Under the pieces are notes generated by a model, which saw only the letters and a list, made by a program, of their open reading frames with translations, searched no databases and was not told where the DNA came from. Positions 54,342 through 64,000 of a stretch of DNA of 64,000 nt are shown here, piece after piece (positions within the stretch are counted from its first letter, which is position 1; each line of letters opens with the position of its first letter). The DNA is from Shouchella xiaoxiensis. Its GTDB lineage: Bacteria; Bacillota; Bacilli; Bacillales; Bacillaceae_D. The stretch covers positions 1 through 64,000 of the forward strand of contig NZ_JAFBCV010000018.1 in the NCBI RefSeq assembly GCF_016907895.1. Direction: 5' to 3'. A program made the translations under genes and the position numbers.

Positions 54342-54854
54342 TCATTTATCTCCTCGACGCCATTTTTCAAAAATTTCAGCAACTTCCTCTGATAACTTAA
54401 TTTTCGACGATTGTTGCGCATTTCGAGTTTTTTGCACCAATTTGTCGATTTTCCTTGAAGCGATACTTGTCTCAATTAATAATTCGTTTGCCGACTTCCT
54501 TAAAGCACCGTTACCAAATACAAGAGATTGTTCTGCCATATCAGAAGTGGCTACATGAATTGTACGGTCGATGCGCTTTAATTCGATAACAAGTTTTTCA
54601 ATCCGTTCATCCGCAGTTTCACTTTTCTTCGTATAAAGGACTTCCACACGATGTGTATCGTAAGTCTTTCCAATTCCTTGCACCATGTGCGCGTCAAAGA
54701 CCACTTTTACTCCATATCCTGTATACGCTGCATATTCGGCAAGCATATCTACTAGCTTGTCTCTTGCTAACCCAAGGTCCGTGTCCTTTAGCTTTTGCAG
54801 CTCTGGCCAAGCACCAATCATGTTATAGCCATCAACCAGCAGAATGTTTGTCAT
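54342..54854 (-). CDS. rae1: NYN-domain ribosome-associated endoribonuclease Rae1 (YacP)
   Basis: 170 residues from ATG 54854, the B. subtilis length. The PIN-like NYN domain opens with VDGYNMIG (catalytic Asp). Rae1 cleaves mRNA in the ribosomal A site. The start has only a weak ribosome binding site and lies 1 nt after rlmB, so translation is probably coupled. Confidence 0.92.
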   Translation of the reverse strand: MTNILLVDGYNMIGAWPELQKLKDTDLGLARDKLVDMLAEYAAYTGYGVKVVFDAHMVQGIGKTYDTHRVEVLYTKKSETADERIEKLVIELKRIDRTIHVATSDMAEQSLVFGNGALRKSANELLIETSIASRKIDKLVQKTRNAQQSSKIKLSEEVAEIFEKWRRGDK

Positions 54855-54855
54855 C

Positions 54856-55662
54856 CTAACTCGACCTACTTCTCTTTCTAAACACCTCATACATTAATAA
54901 ACTTGCTGCTACTGAAGCATTAAGAGAAGTCACTCTCCCTTGCATCGGGATGCTTACAAGAAAATCACATTTTTCTTTTATTAAACGAGTAATGCCCTTC
55001 CCTTCACTACCAATTACTAAAGCGACTGGCATATCATAAGCTGTTTCTGTATACTCTTCATTTCCTTTCGCATCAGTACCAACAAACCATAAACCACGCT
55101 TCTTTAGCTCGTCCATTGTTCTAGCTAAATTGGTCACTCGCGCAACAGGGATATATTCGATTGCACCCGTTGATGCTTTTGCTACTGTTTGCGTTAACCC
55201 GACCGATCTTCTTTTAGGGATAATAATTCCATGAGCACCTGCAGCATCGGCTGTTCTCATGATTGAACCTAAATTATGTGGATCTTCCAGCTCGTCTAGC
55301 ACTAAAAAGAAAGGTTGCTCATTTGCTTCTTCTGCTTGCTTAAATAAGTCATCAATTGATGCGTACTCGTAGGCGGCAATTGAAGCAACAACTCCTTGGT
55401 GATTGCTATGACCAACAAGCTGATCCAATTTCCGCTTTGGAGCTGTTTGAATTAAAACGTTCTTCTCTTTTGCAAGTTGAATTAACTTTGTCATATTCCC
55501 TTTTTGAGACTGATCGCCAATCCACAATTTATGGATTTCGTGACCCGCTTTAATTGCTTCCATTATTGGATTTTTACCAACAATAAATTCTCCTGTATCT
55601 TTCTCTTGCCTTTCAGAATGATCTACTTTGCGATCTCTACTTCTTTCTGGTCTCTTACTCAT
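54856..55662 (-). CDS. rlmB: 23S rRNA (guanosine-2'-O-)-methyltransferase RlmB/TrmH family
   Basis: 268 residues: basic N-terminal tail, L30e-like substrate domain (about 25-100) and SPOUT domain with motif 1 EDPHNLGSIMRTADAAG, motif 2 IGSEGKGI and motif 3 SLNASVAASLLMYE. The knotted fold and Asn/Arg/Glu residues are intact. Target by family: G2251 of 23S rRNA. Confidence 0.94.
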   Translation of the reverse strand: MSKRPERSRDRKVDHSERQEKDTGEFIVGKNPIMEAIKAGHEIHKLWIGDQSQKGNMTKLIQLAKEKNVLIQTAPKRKLDQLVGHSNHQGVVASIAAYEYASIDDLFKQAEEANEQPFFLVLDELEDPHNLGSIMRTADAAGAHGIIIPKRRSVGLTQTVAKASTGAIEYIPVARVTNLARTMDELKKRGLWFVGTDAKGNEEYTETAYDMPVALVIGSEGKGITRLIKEKCDFLVSIPMQGRVTSLNASVAASLLMYEVFRKRSRSS

Positions 55663-55663
55663 C

Positions 55664-56077
55664 TTACGTCTCTTCCCCTTTCGTATGTATTAATAATACA
55701 GCCTTGTTCATAATTGTTTCGAGTCGTTCATTTTCTTTCGTAATAAATAAATAGCCAATCAATGCTTCGAACCCTGTTGAATTTCGATATGTCGTCATAT
55801 CTGTATTCTTGGGCACGCTATTTGATTTCGCATTACGTCCTCTACGAACAACCGCTTGCTCCGCTTCTGATAAAAATTCTTGTTGGTATAGCTCATGTAA
55901 GATATAAGCTTGTGCCTTAGCAGATACATAGTTCGTTGCGGTTTTGTGTAGTTTATTTGGCTTAACCGCCCCTTGTTTTAACAGCTCATACCTTACATGC
56001 TTTTCAAAAACAGCATCGCCCATGTAAGCTAGGGCGAGGCCGTTTAATTGACGCCAATCCATCTCAGACTTCATCAT
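55664..56077 (-). CDS. mrnC: mini-ribonuclease III MrnC
   Basis: 137 residues, an RNase III catalytic domain without a dsRNA-binding domain. Catalytic Asp in LAYMGDAVFE and Glu in TGFEALIGYL. It matures 23S rRNA in B. subtilis. Its start codon is fused to the cysS stop (TAATGATG). Confidence 0.95.
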   Translation of the reverse strand: MMKSEMDWRQLNGLALAYMGDAVFEKHVRYELLKQGAVKPNKLHKTATNYVSAKAQAYILHELYQQEFLSEAEQAVVRRGRNAKSNSVPKNTDMTTYRNSTGFEALIGYLFITKENERLETIMNKAVLLIHTKGEET

Positions 56078-57471
56078 TACCCTCTTTTCCAGCGAACGCC
56101 TTGCGCAGTATCTTCGAGGATAATGTTTTGTTCTTTTAATAACTCTCTTATTTCATCAGCACGCGCAAAATTGCGTTCTTTCCTTGCGGTGTTACGTTCT
56201 TCTATTAATTGATCAATATCTTCATCCAATAAGGCTTTTTCTTCATGAAAATCAACACCAAGAACCGTTCCAACTTCATCAAAAAGTTCAATAAACGCTT
56301 GTAATACTTGTTTTGAGGTTTGCGTTTCCCGCAAATATACATTGGCTTCTTTCGCCAAATCGAACATCACACTAATGCCATTGGCGCTGTTAAAATCATC
56401 ATCCATTTCTTCAATAAATCGCTCTTTATACTGGTTTACTTTCTCTAACCAACCTTCTGAGTCACCGAGATCTGCCGTTTCACCCAGTCGATGAGATAAA
56501 TTTGCCACTGCATTTTTTATACGATCAAGCCCTGCTTGCGCGCCAACTAATAGCTCATCACTAAAATTGATCGGAGTGCGATAATGTGCCATTAACATAA
56601 AGAACCGCACAACTTCTGGAGGATATTGCTGAATAATGTCATGAGCAAGAACAAAGTTCCCAAGGGATTTCGACATTTTCTCATTATTTATATTAACAAA
56701 CCCATTATGCATCCAATAATTTGCCAATTTTCGACCTGTCAAGGCTTCTGACTGGGCAATCTCATTCTCATGATGAGGAAAGGCTAAGTCTTTTCCTCCT
56801 GCATGAATATCAATTGTATCGCCCATATTTTTTTTAATCATTGCAGAACATTCAATATGCCAGCCTGGACGACCTTGCCCCCATGGACTTTTCCAAGCAA
56901 TCTCATTCGGCTTCGCTGCTTTCCAAAGAACAAAATCAACCGCATCCTCTTTCCGATCATCTACATCAATTCGTGCACCACTTCTGAGATCATCAAGAGA
57001 TTGACCAGACAACTTCCCATATCCATCAAATTTTCTTGTGCGGAAATAAACGTCTCCACCTGATTCATAGGCAAACCCTTTTTGCTCAAGCTTTACAATA
57101 AAATCAATAATATCATCCATTGTTTCTGTTACTTTTGGATGCAGATCAGCTTGAGTCACATTTAGGGCTGCTGTATCGGAATGATAGGCTTCAATAAAGC
57201 GCTCGGCAACTTCAAACACTTCTTCTCCAAGTTCTTGGGCAGCACGAATGATCTTATCATCTACATCGGTAAAGTTAGAGACAAATTGAACGTCGTAGCC
57301 TCTGAAGGCAAGATAGCGCCTAACCATATCGTACACAATCGGTGGTCTAGCATTTCCGATATGAATATAGTTATAAACAGTCGGCCCGCAGCAGTACATT
57401 GTAACTTTACCTTCTTCAATCGGGGTAAATTCTTCCTTTTTATTCGTTAAACTATTATAGATTTTAACCAT
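56077..57471 (-). CDS. cysS: cysteinyl-tRNA synthetase
   Basis: 464 residues, class I; HIGH box HIGNARP, KMSKS, and zinc ligands Cys28 (YCCGPTVYN), the Cys of HIECSAM and the HHENE motif. It lies 47 nt after cysE, presumably under the same T-box. Confidence 0.98.
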   Translation of the reverse strand: MVKIYNSLTNKKEEFTPIEEGKVTMYCCGPTVYNYIHIGNARPPIVYDMVRRYLAFRGYDVQFVSNFTDVDDKIIRAAQELGEEVFEVAERFIEAYHSDTAALNVTQADLHPKVTETMDDIIDFIVKLEQKGFAYESGGDVYFRTRKFDGYGKLSGQSLDDLRSGARIDVDDRKEDAVDFVLWKAAKPNEIAWKSPWGQGRPGWHIECSAMIKKNMGDTIDIHAGGKDLAFPHHENEIAQSEALTGRKLANYWMHNGFVNINNEKMSKSLGNFVLAHDIIQQYPPEVVRFFMLMAHYRTPINFSDELLVGAQAGLDRIKNAVANLSHRLGETADLGDSEGWLEKVNQYKERFIEEMDDDFNSANGISVMFDLAKEANVYLRETQTSKQVLQAFIELFDEVGTVLGVDFHEEKALLDEDIDQLIEERNTARKERNFARADEIRELLKEQNIILEDTAQGVRWKRG

Positions 57472-57518
57472 ACATGTACGTCCTTTCTATATTCACGCAG
57501 TTAACTAATCGTTTTAAA

Positions 57519-58181
57519 TTAATCTGCTGTACCACTTTTTTCAGCCAATCGTTCACACTCATTTTTCAAACGAGCAATTTCTGTTTCCATAGCCGTAATG
57601 CTATCAGCAATCGGATCAGGTAGGGAGTGGTCAAGAGAATGAGCAGATGCCACTTTCTTGCCATTTCGAACAACCACTTTTCCTGGTATACCTACTACGG
57701 TGGAATAAGGAGGAACTTCGTTTAAGACAACTGAACCTGCTCCGATACGTGCATGCTCACCAATTGTAAAAGACCCGAGTACCTTGGCACCTGTTGCAAT
57801 TAATGCCCCGTCTTTAACGGTAGGGTGGCGCTTTCCCTTCTCTTTTCCCGTTCCACCTAACGTTACGCCTTGAAAAATGGTAACATTATCACCAATTTCA
57901 CACGTCTCGCCAATTACGACACCCATTCCGTGGTCAATAAATAGCCTTTCACCAATCTTAGCACCTGGATGAATTTCTATTCCTGTTAAAAATCGAATAA
58001 ATTGCGATAACAAGCGCGCTAGAAAAAAGCAACCTCGCTTCCATAAAGCATGGGAAATTCGATGTCCCCACACGGCATGAACACCCGAGTACGTAAAGAT
58101 AACCTCGAATCGATTTCGAGCCGCCGGATCTTGGTCAAATACAACATCGATATCATTTAGTAATGTTCGGAATAAACTCAT
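57519..58181 (-). CDS. cysE: serine O-acetyltransferase CysE
   Basis: 220 residues: short N-terminal helical part and a left-handed beta-helix with hexapeptide repeats and active-site [10 protein letters not shown]. It makes O-acetylserine for cysteine synthesis. The coiled C-terminal tail is typical of Bacillus. The Cys T-box upstream ties cysE-cysS to charged tRNA-Cys. Confidence 0.97.
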   Translation of the reverse strand: MSLFRTLLNDIDVVFDQDPAARNRFEVIFTYSGVHAVWGHRISHALWKRGCFFLARLLSQFIRFLTGIEIHPGAKIGERLFIDHGMGVVIGETCEIGDNVTIFQGVTLGGTGKEKGKRHPTVKDGALIATGAKVLGSFTIGEHARIGAGSVVLNEVPPYSTVVGIPGKVVVRNGKKVASAHSLDHSLPDPIADSITAMETEIARLKNECERLAEKSGTAD

Positions 58182-58204
58182 TTAAGACACCTCCCTCATA
58201 ACCT

Positions 58205-58455
58205 GAAATTAAAAAACACCTCTGTACCCCTTTTTAGGTACAGAGGTGTTTGCATACACGGTTCCACTCTGTTTTCCAGACTAATGCTGGTTCTCATCAG
58301 CCTTAACGTGGCTCATCCGCCTAATCCTACTTACTTAACTCCATTCAGATTAAGACTCCTGGGTGCATGTTCATCGCGGTTTCTTAGAGTGGATTTCAGC
58401 AAGTACCACTCTCTCTGTGTAAAAAAGCTCACGATTACTTTTCCCGATCAATGTT
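58205..58455 (-). promoter_or_regulatory. T-box riboswitch of cysE-cysS (Cys specifier)
   Basis: Reading the minus strand, AGTAATCGTGAGC opens stem I at about 58440, followed by GAACATGCACCC with the likely specifier TGC (58365-58367), the T-box antiterminator core AGAGTGGAACCGTG (58257-58270) and a strong terminator AACACCTCTGTACC / GGTACAGAGGTGTT (58215-58250) followed by TTTTTT. When tRNA-Cys is uncharged, the antiterminator forms and cysE-cysS are transcribed. The order of parts is complete. The specifier is inferred from position and downstream gene. Confidence 0.92.
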
Positions 58456-58460
58456 ATTTC

Positions 58461-59927
58461 CTATTTAATTTTAGCTGCAGCTTCCAAGCGGGAAACAACA
58501 ATCGCCTTACCAAGTAACTCGATTGTATCACCAAGCTCCGGTCCATGCGTCTGTCCACTAACAGCTACACGAATTGGCATAAACAATTTTTTTCCTTTTT
58601 GACCCGTTGCTTTTTGCGTTGCTTTTATCGCTTTTTTAATATCAGCTACGGAGTATTCATCAATTTCATTTAACTCTTTTGCAAACTGTGTTAACACTTC
58701 TGGTACTTGCTCTTCATTGAGCACTTGTTTCGCTTCTTCCGTATAGTCTACGTCTTTCTTAAAAAATTGTTCAGTTAACTCAACAATTTCTGCTCCATAA
58801 TTTAGTTGTTCTTGATAAAGGCCAATTAAACGTCTTGTCCATAGGTGACGCTCTTCATTCATTTCCTCGGAAACTCGCCCACTGCCAATTAAGTGAGGCA
58901 AGGCTAAATCAACAACAGTATCTAAGTCGGCTTGTTTAATATACTGATTGTTCATCCAAGCCAATTTATCCGTATCAAAAACAGCTGGAGCCTTAGAAAC
59001 TCGATCTAATGTAAATTGTTCAGATAGTTGATCTAATGTGAAAATCTCTTCTTCCCCAACCGGAGACCAGCCTAGTAAAGCCAAGAAATTAACAATCGCT
59101 TCAGGCATATAGCCCAAATCTTTATATTGTTCCACAAATTGGATAATCGATTCATCACGTTTACTCATTTTCTGACGGTCTGCATTTAAAATAAGTGAAG
59201 CATGTGCAAATGTTGGAACGTCCCAACCAAACGCATGAAACAACATGATTTGACGAGGTGTGTTTGAAAGATGTTCTTCCCCACGAATGACATGAGATAT
59301 TCTCATCAAATGGTCGTCAATGACCACCGCAAAATTATACATCGGTACACCGTCTTTGCGAGCAATAACAAAGTCACCAATGCCATCACTTTCAAATGAA
59401 ACGTCACCTCGGACAGAGTCATTAAATTGAATGGTTTCCCCTTCTCTTACACGGAAACGCACAACAGGTTGTATCCCTTTTTCTTCATATGCTTTTTGAT
59501 CTTCCGCAGATAGGTCACGATCGCGACCACTATATTTAGGCATCTCGCCTCGCGCCTTTTGTGCCTCGCGCTCTGCTTCTAATTCCTCTTCAGTCATGTA
59601 ACAGTAGTATGCCTTCTTTTCATCAATTAACTGTTGAATGTATTCCTTATAAAGACCTACACGCTCCATTGATCGATAAGGACCAAATTCACCGGCTTCT
59701 GTATCTACACTTTCATCCCAGTTCAAGCCGAGCCATTTTAAACTATCCATGAGTTTTTCTGTAGCCGTTTCAACATTACGCGCTTGATCGGTATCTTCAA
59801 TCCGCAGAACAAACGTTCCGCCTTCGTGTTTAGCTAACAAATAATTAAATAGCGCTGAACGCGCTCCTCCAATATGCAAATGTCCTGTTGGACTAGGTGC
59901 AAAGCGTACTCGAATATCTTTAGACAT
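58461..59927 (-). CDS. gltX: glutamyl-tRNA synthetase
   Basis: 488 residues from ATG 59927, 8 nt after AGAGGAG. Class I: HIGH-type [17 protein letters not shown], anticodon-binding helical C-terminus. It charges tRNA-Glu and, in Bacillus, also misacylates tRNA-Gln for GatCAB. Confidence 0.98.
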   Translation of the reverse strand: MSKDIRVRFAPSPTGHLHIGGARSALFNYLLAKHEGGTFVLRIEDTDQARNVETATEKLMDSLKWLGLNWDESVDTEAGEFGPYRSMERVGLYKEYIQQLIDEKKAYYCYMTEEELEAEREAQKARGEMPKYSGRDRDLSAEDQKAYEEKGIQPVVRFRVREGETIQFNDSVRGDVSFESDGIGDFVIARKDGVPMYNFAVVIDDHLMRISHVIRGEEHLSNTPRQIMLFHAFGWDVPTFAHASLILNADRQKMSKRDESIIQFVEQYKDLGYMPEAIVNFLALLGWSPVGEEEIFTLDQLSEQFTLDRVSKAPAVFDTDKLAWMNNQYIKQADLDTVVDLALPHLIGSGRVSEEMNEERHLWTRRLIGLYQEQLNYGAEIVELTEQFFKKDVDYTEEAKQVLNEEQVPEVLTQFAKELNEIDEYSVADIKKAIKATQKATGQKGKKLFMPIRVAVSGQTHGPELGDTIELLGKAIVVSRLEAAAKIK

Positions 59928-59959
59928 GACGTGCACTCCTCTAGCTCTTATTCTGAATC

Positions 59960-59988
59960 ATCATAGCATGTTCTCTTTCAAAAACAAA
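59960..59988 (-). promoter_or_regulatory. probable gltX promoter
   Basis: TTTGTT (59983-59988), 17 bp, TATGAT (59960-59965) on the minus strand, in the 67-nt gap after ispF. Confidence 0.5.
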
Positions 59989-59994
59989 GACAGC

Positions 59995-60471
59995 TTACTT
60001 CTTCATCAGTAAAATGACTGCTTGAGCAGCCATTCCTTCTTCTCGACCAACAAACCCCAGCTTTTCTGTTGTTGTTGCCTTTACCCCAACGTTCTCAATA
60101 GTCGTCTCTAATAAGTCTGCAATTGTTTCCCGCATCTGTTCAATATAAGGTGCAAGTTTTGGCTTCTGCGCCATAACCGTACAATCGACGTTTCCTAGCG
60201 TATAGCCTGCATCCTTTACCAACGTCCAAACTTGGCGCAATAGTTCTTTTGAATCTGCATCTTTAAATGCTTCATCCGTATCAGGGAAATGTTTGCCTAA
60301 ATCACCTGCACCAATTGCTCCCAGTGCAGCATCCGTTATTGTGTGCAATAAAACATCGGCGTCTGAGTGTCCAAGCAAGCCTTTGTCATGTGGAATTTCG
60401 ATCCCCCCTAATACAAGAGGGCGCCCCTCAACTAGCTGATGTACATCATAACCTTGTCCAATTCGAATCAT
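59995..60471 (-). CDS. ispF: 2-C-methyl-D-erythritol 2,4-cyclodiphosphate synthase
   Basis: 158 residues with the metal ligands in GQGYDVHQL (Asp, His) and [14 protein letters not shown] pathway of isoprenoid synthesis. Its start overlaps the ispD stop by 4 nt. Confidence 0.98.
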   Translation of the reverse strand: MIRIGQGYDVHQLVEGRPLVLGGIEIPHDKGLLGHSDADVLLHTITDAALGAIGAGDLGKHFPDTDEAFKDADSKELLRQVWTLVKDAGYTLGNVDCTVMAQKPKLAPYIEQMRETIADLLETTIENVGVKATTTEKLGFVGREEGMAAQAVILLMKK

Positions 60472-61157
60472 GCTTTATTCTCCTTCATCTTTAAAATCAC
60501 TTCTGCAAATAATAAATCCTCTTCAGTCGTTAACTTAAGGTTTAAATAGTCACTTTCTACTATAGAGACTGTATGTCCCAATCGTTCTACTAAACTGGCA
60601 TCATCTGTCCCAATATAACCACTAGCGATAGCATCCTCATGTGCATTCATGACGATATCATATTGAAAACCTTGTGGGGTTTGTGCTGCCCAGAGATTGG
60701 ACCGTTCCGCCGTCTTAACAATTTGCGTTCCATCAACTTTTTTTATTGTATCCTTTACAGGAACAGCCGCGATTGCCCCGCCCTGTTTCTCTACCTCCAT
60801 TACAATCTTATGTATCGTTTCCCGCTTAACAAAAGGCCTAGCTCCATCATGTATCAATACATTTCCACTAGAATGTAATGCTTGCAACCCAGCATACACA
60901 CTATCCTGTCGCTCTAATCCTCCTGATATAAGCTGTCCAACCTTTTTTAAACCAAATTGATCAAGCAGCTGTTGCATAATCTCTCGTTCACTCTCGCTAA
61001 TTACAAGGACGATTTCTTTGCACCACTCATCCAATTCAAATAAACGCAGCGAATGGATGATAAGCGGCACTTCATTTAGTTCAATTAACTGTTTATTGAA
61101 ACCTGCTTTCATTCGCTTTCCTTGACCTGCAGCAAGAACAATTGCCTTGTATTCCAT
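60468..61157 (-). CDS. ispD: 2-C-methyl-D-erythritol 4-phosphate cytidylyltransferase
   Basis: 229 residues with the nucleotide-binding loop [15 protein letters not shown] and DGARPFV. It makes CDP-methylerythritol; coupled to ispF. Confidence 0.97.
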   Translation of the reverse strand: MEYKAIVLAAGQGKRMKAGFNKQLIELNEVPLIIHSLRLFELDEWCKEIVLVISESEREIMQQLLDQFGLKKVGQLISGGLERQDSVYAGLQALHSSGNVLIHDGARPFVKRETIHKIVMEVEKQGGAIAAVPVKDTIKKVDGTQIVKTAERSNLWAAQTPQGFQYDIVMNAHEDAIASGYIGTDDASLVERLGHTVSIVESDYLNLKLTTEEDLLFAEVILKMKENKA

Positions 61158-61217
61158 CCTTTAAACTCCCTTATGCTCTTCGTAACGCTAGTTTACCATG
61201 AAAGACCATAGATGCTC

Positions 61218-61250
61218 AAAAGCCTGCCCTTTTTAAAAAGGCAGGCTTTT
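61218..61250 (-). terminator. terminator downstream of yacL
   Basis: AAAAGCCTGCC / GGCAGGCTTTT, an 11-bp stem, 11-nt A/T loop, between ispD and yacL. Confidence 0.85.
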
Positions 61251-61252
61251 CA

Positions 61253-62362
61253 TTACTGAGCTTTTTCCAATGATTTCGGCTTAGCGAAAATCATTCGACC
61301 AGCGCTTGTTTGAAGAACACTCGTTACCACAACATCAATTTGCTTATTAATTAATTCACGTCCACCTTCGACAACGATCATCGTCCCATCATCTAGATAC
61401 GCGACGCCTTGTTGATTTTCCTTACCTTCTTTGATCACGTGAACATGCAATATTTCTCCCGGAAGTACAACCGGTTTTACCGCATTCGCTAAATCATTAA
61501 TGTTTAAGACTTGTACACCTTGAAGTTCACAAACTTTATTGAGATTAAAATCATTCGTAACAACCATACCTGATGTTAATTTCGCTAATTTCACTAACTT
61601 ACTGTCAACTTCTTGCACATCTTCAAAATCACCTTCATAAATCTCTACATCAATGGATAACTCTTTTTGAATACGATTCAATATATCAAGACCTCTTCGG
61701 CCGCGATTTCGCTTTAGTGCGTCTGATGAGTCCGCAATATGCTGTAATTCATCAAGTACAAATTGTGGAATAATCAACTTTCCTTCAAGAAACCCAGTTT
61801 GACATATATCAGCAATCCGACCATCAATAATGACGCTTGTATCTAATATCTTTAAGTGCTTGCCTGTTTCTTTATCATTTTCAGCACCTTGATCTTTCTT
61901 TCTTTGAGCATCTCTGTCTTTCTGATTACGAATGGATAAAACAAATTGCATCATCTCGTCACGCTTTTTAAAACCGATTTGGAATCCGAGATAACCAACT
62001 AGAATCGTAATAAAAACAGGGAGAATATTGCTTATTACCGGGATATCCAAGCCATTTAAGGGTGTTCCCGATAAATAACCTGCAACTAAACCAACTATAA
62101 GACCCATTGAACCGGACAAAACATCTGCTATTGGAGCTTTAACGATTGTTTCCTCAACAACTCGAAAGAAATTAACAATAAGATCAGCTACAAATAAGGA
62201 CACCCCGTATAAGATAATGGCTCCAATCGTTGCCCCAGTTAAAGGACTTGCAACCCAATTAGAAACACTTATTCCAGTCGTATTGATAAGCTCAGGAATA
62301 AACAAAAAGCCCAATGTCGCTCCTGCTAATATAAAGAATAAACGAACAATCCATTTAAGCAT
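61253..62362 (-). CDS. yacL: PIN/TRAM domain membrane protein YacL
   Basis: 369 residues: four N-terminal membrane helices (about 1-125), a PIN domain ([14 protein letters not shown] with catalytic Asp, about 165-290) and a C-terminal TRAM domain. A predicted membrane-bound RNase; physiological target unknown to me. ATG 62362 follows AGGAGG by 11 nt; GTG 62374 is too close to it. Confidence 0.93.
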   Translation of the reverse strand: MLKWIVRLFFILAGATLGFLFIPELINTTGISVSNWVASPLTGATIGAIILYGVSLFVADLIVNFFRVVEETIVKAPIADVLSGSMGLIVGLVAGYLSGTPLNGLDIPVISNILPVFITILVGYLGFQIGFKKRDEMMQFVLSIRNQKDRDAQRKKDQGAENDKETGKHLKILDTSVIIDGRIADICQTGFLEGKLIIPQFVLDELQHIADSSDALKRNRGRRGLDILNRIQKELSIDVEIYEGDFEDVQEVDSKLVKLAKLTSGMVVTNDFNLNKVCELQGVQVLNINDLANAVKPVVLPGEILHVHVIKEGKENQQGVAYLDDGTMIVVEGGRELINKQIDVVVTSVLQTSAGRMIFAKPKSLEKAQ

Positions 62363-62510
62363 GCATGTATACACCTCCTTTTAGCTATTATAGACAAGTT
62401 TACAACTCTCAAACCTAGCAAACTCGATTTCCCACAAAAAAACACGGGATCTAGAGATGAGTCGCATTTTAGTCATCGTTTCGCCATAAATAGGAGCCAT
62501 TCCCAAACGT

Positions 62511-63584
62511 CTATATATGGCGATCAACAAATAGTTGCTCTTGGATACGACTTAAACCGTTTTTAATCATTTTAGCCCGTGCTTCCCCAATTCCGTCGAC
62601 CTCGTCTAGTTGTTCGACCGTTGCAACCATTACGCTTGAAAGATGTCCGTATTCCTCAATGACATTCTCAATAATCTGAGTTGGAAGTCGAGGTATACGA
62701 TGGAGGATACGATACCCTCTCGGCGATGCTTGTTGATCCATTAAATTGGTTGTTCGACCGTACCCTAATGCCTTCACTATTGCCTGTTCATCAAGCAATT
62801 CTTCATTCAGCAATGTTGTCAGTTCAGCTAACGTTTTCCGCGGATCTTGATTTCTTTCTTTTGCATAGTCCTTTAATAAGTAAAGGGCTTCTTGTTCAGT
62901 ATTTGAAACAAGTTCTTTTAACTGCATCGTTATTAGTCTGCCTTCATCGCCCAATTCAAGGATAAAGTTTTGAATTTCTTGTTTGATTCGCAGTACCATC
63001 TGAATTCGGTGAATTACTTGCACAACATCGCTAAACGTTACAAGCTGTTCAAATTCTAACGCCCCTAAATTTGTAATTCCTTGATCTAGAACAGCACGGT
63101 ACTTTTCTAGTGTTTGTATTGCTTGATTGGCTTTTGTCAAAATAACGCCTATATCTTTTAAAGAATACCGATTTTCACCTTGATAGAGAGTAATTACGTT
63201 CCTTCTTTGGGAAATGGAAATGGTTAAGTTCCCTGTTTGTTTTGCTACACGTTCTGCCGATCTATGTCTTATACCGGTTTCAGACGACGAAATATTATTG
63301 TTTGGAACAAGCTGTGTATTTGCATATAAAATACGCTTGCCGTCCTCACTTAAAATAATGGCCCCATCCATCTTTGCTAATTCATATAAATAGGCAGGAG
63401 AAAAGTCACTATTAATGAAAAATCCTCCATCAACGATATTCATCATCTCATTATTGTAGCCAAGGACAATCAGTCCACCTGTATTCGCTCGTAATACATT
63501 ATCAATACCAGCCCTTAGCGGAGTTCCAGGAGCAACTAATTTTAATAAGTTTTGTATAAAAACCGTTCGATTCTTCTCTTCCAT
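62511..63584 (-). CDS. disA: DNA integrity scanning diadenylate cyclase DisA
   Basis: 357 residues: DAC domain (about 1-145) with [10 protein letters not shown] and [10 protein letters not shown], linker helices, and a C-terminal HhH DNA-binding domain ([18 protein letters not shown]). It makes c-di-AMP and pauses at branched DNA. It lies 6 nt after radA, its known partner. Confidence 0.97.
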   Translation of the reverse strand: MEEKNRTVFIQNLLKLVAPGTPLRAGIDNVLRANTGGLIVLGYNNEMMNIVDGGFFINSDFSPAYLYELAKMDGAIILSEDGKRILYANTQLVPNNNISSSETGIRHRSAERVAKQTGNLTISISQRRNVITLYQGENRYSLKDIGVILTKANQAIQTLEKYRAVLDQGITNLGALEFEQLVTFSDVVQVIHRIQMVLRIKQEIQNFILELGDEGRLITMQLKELVSNTEQEALYLLKDYAKERNQDPRKTLAELTTLLNEELLDEQAIVKALGYGRTTNLMDQQASPRGYRILHRIPRLPTQIIENVIEEYGHLSSVMVATVEQLDEVDGIGEARAKMIKNGLSRIQEQLFVDRHI

Positions 63585-63590
63585 ATCTGT

Positions 63591-64000
63591 CTACCTCCTT
63601 AAAGCAACTTCTAGCGCTTTATCAAGAGTTGGCACGCCAACAACTTGTATCCCTTTTGGTACTGTCCAACCGCCTAGATTTTTTTCTGGTATAATAACAC
63701 GTTTAAACCCTAATTTTGCCGCTTCATTAACTCGTTGTTCAATACGTGAGACTCGACGAATCTCCCCTGTTAAACCTACTTCACCAATTGCTACATCCAT
63801 TGGATTTGTCGGTTGATCACGGAAACTCGATGCTACGCTTAAGGCAATGGCAAGATCAATTGCTGGTTCATCAAGTTTGACACCACCAGCCACTTTTAAA
63901 TACGCATCCTGGTTTTGCAATAACATACCTACACGCTTTTCTAAAACAGCCATTAGCAAAGAGACACGATTGTGGTCTAGCCCCGTCGCCATCCTTCTTG
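63591..64000 (-). CDS. radA: DNA repair protein RadA/Sms (3' part)
   Basis: Only the C-terminal 135 or so residues lie in the window; the gene continues beyond base 64000. The visible part is the Lon-protease-like domain ([14 protein letters not shown] and [14 protein letters not shown]). RadA is a branch-migration helicase in recombination. Confidence 0.95.
   Translation of the reverse strand, partial: RRMATGLDHNRVSLLMAVLEKRVGMLLQNQDAYLKVAGGVKLDEPAIDLAIALSVASSFRDQPTNPMDVAIGEVGLTGEIRRVSRIEQRVNEAAKLGFKRVIIPEKNLGGWTVPKGIQVVGVPTLDKALEVALRR

Overview
The window is a chromosomal segment of an endospore-forming member of the Bacillaceae. The evidence is the gene order and the protein sequences: rrn leader, pdaB, kbaA, gerD, salA, cwlD, ybaK, then rpsI-rplM-truA-ecfT-ecfA2-ecfA1, the alpha, spc, S10, str, rpoBC and rplKAJL clusters, nusG-secE-rpmG-sigH, rae1-rlmB-mrnC-cysS-cysE-gltX-ispF-ispD-yacL-disA-radA. 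This is the Bacillus subtilis order, shown here in reverse, with almost every core gene on the minus strand. The acidic linker of the 6.7 kb lipoprotein would suit a salt- or alkali-tolerant Bacillus relative, but the genus cannot be fixed from this window.

Layout. 1-145: promoter and 5' leader of an rRNA operon leaving the window to the left. 240-5129: sporulation and germination genes. 5255-6273: a collagen-like spore-surface protein behind a sigma-K-like promoter. 6688-7980: a PQQ-dependent sugar dehydrogenase-like lipoprotein behind a sigma-B-like promoter. 8292-17651: a mobile element of about 9.3 kb inserted in the 3' end of rpsI. 17585-41604: ribosomal protein, translation factor, SecY, RpoA, Adk, Map and ECF transporter genes. 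41702-53485: RNA polymerase, stalk and early ribosomal proteins, NusG, SecE. 53593-64000: sigH, RNA processing genes, aminoacyl-tRNA synthetases, cysE behind a T-box, isoprenoid genes, yacL, disA and the 3' part of radA.

The element is the accessory part. It has a tyrosine integrase beside its right end, an XRE regulator, an excisionase-like protein, paired arm-type repeats near both ends and a 125-bp direct repeat that duplicates the rpsI 3' end with its terminator. Its cargo is an AAA ATPase plus subtilisin-like protease pair of the IetAS type (toxin-antitoxin or anti-phage) and a GIY-YIG (T5orf172/MUG113-like) protein. Divergent from ietA lies a GC-rich stretch of about 620 nt with no convincing ORF. 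It is full of nested inverted repeats and ends in a hairpin and T-run, so I propose it is a large structured non-coding RNA (alternatively a single-strand origin or transfer origin). A palindrome between the two carries a -35-like TTGTTA in each arm, which suggests coupled divergent control. To its right lies a cluster of eleven GGAACA hexamers. I see no conjugation or replication protein, so the element is either an island that moves by itself by excision and integration only, or a mobilisable element that uses outside machinery.

Other oddities are a probable one-base deletion near the 3' end of rplX, a 13-bp triplication over the ecfT start, loss of two zinc cysteines in adenylate kinase, and a hairpin overlapping the promoter of the str operon.
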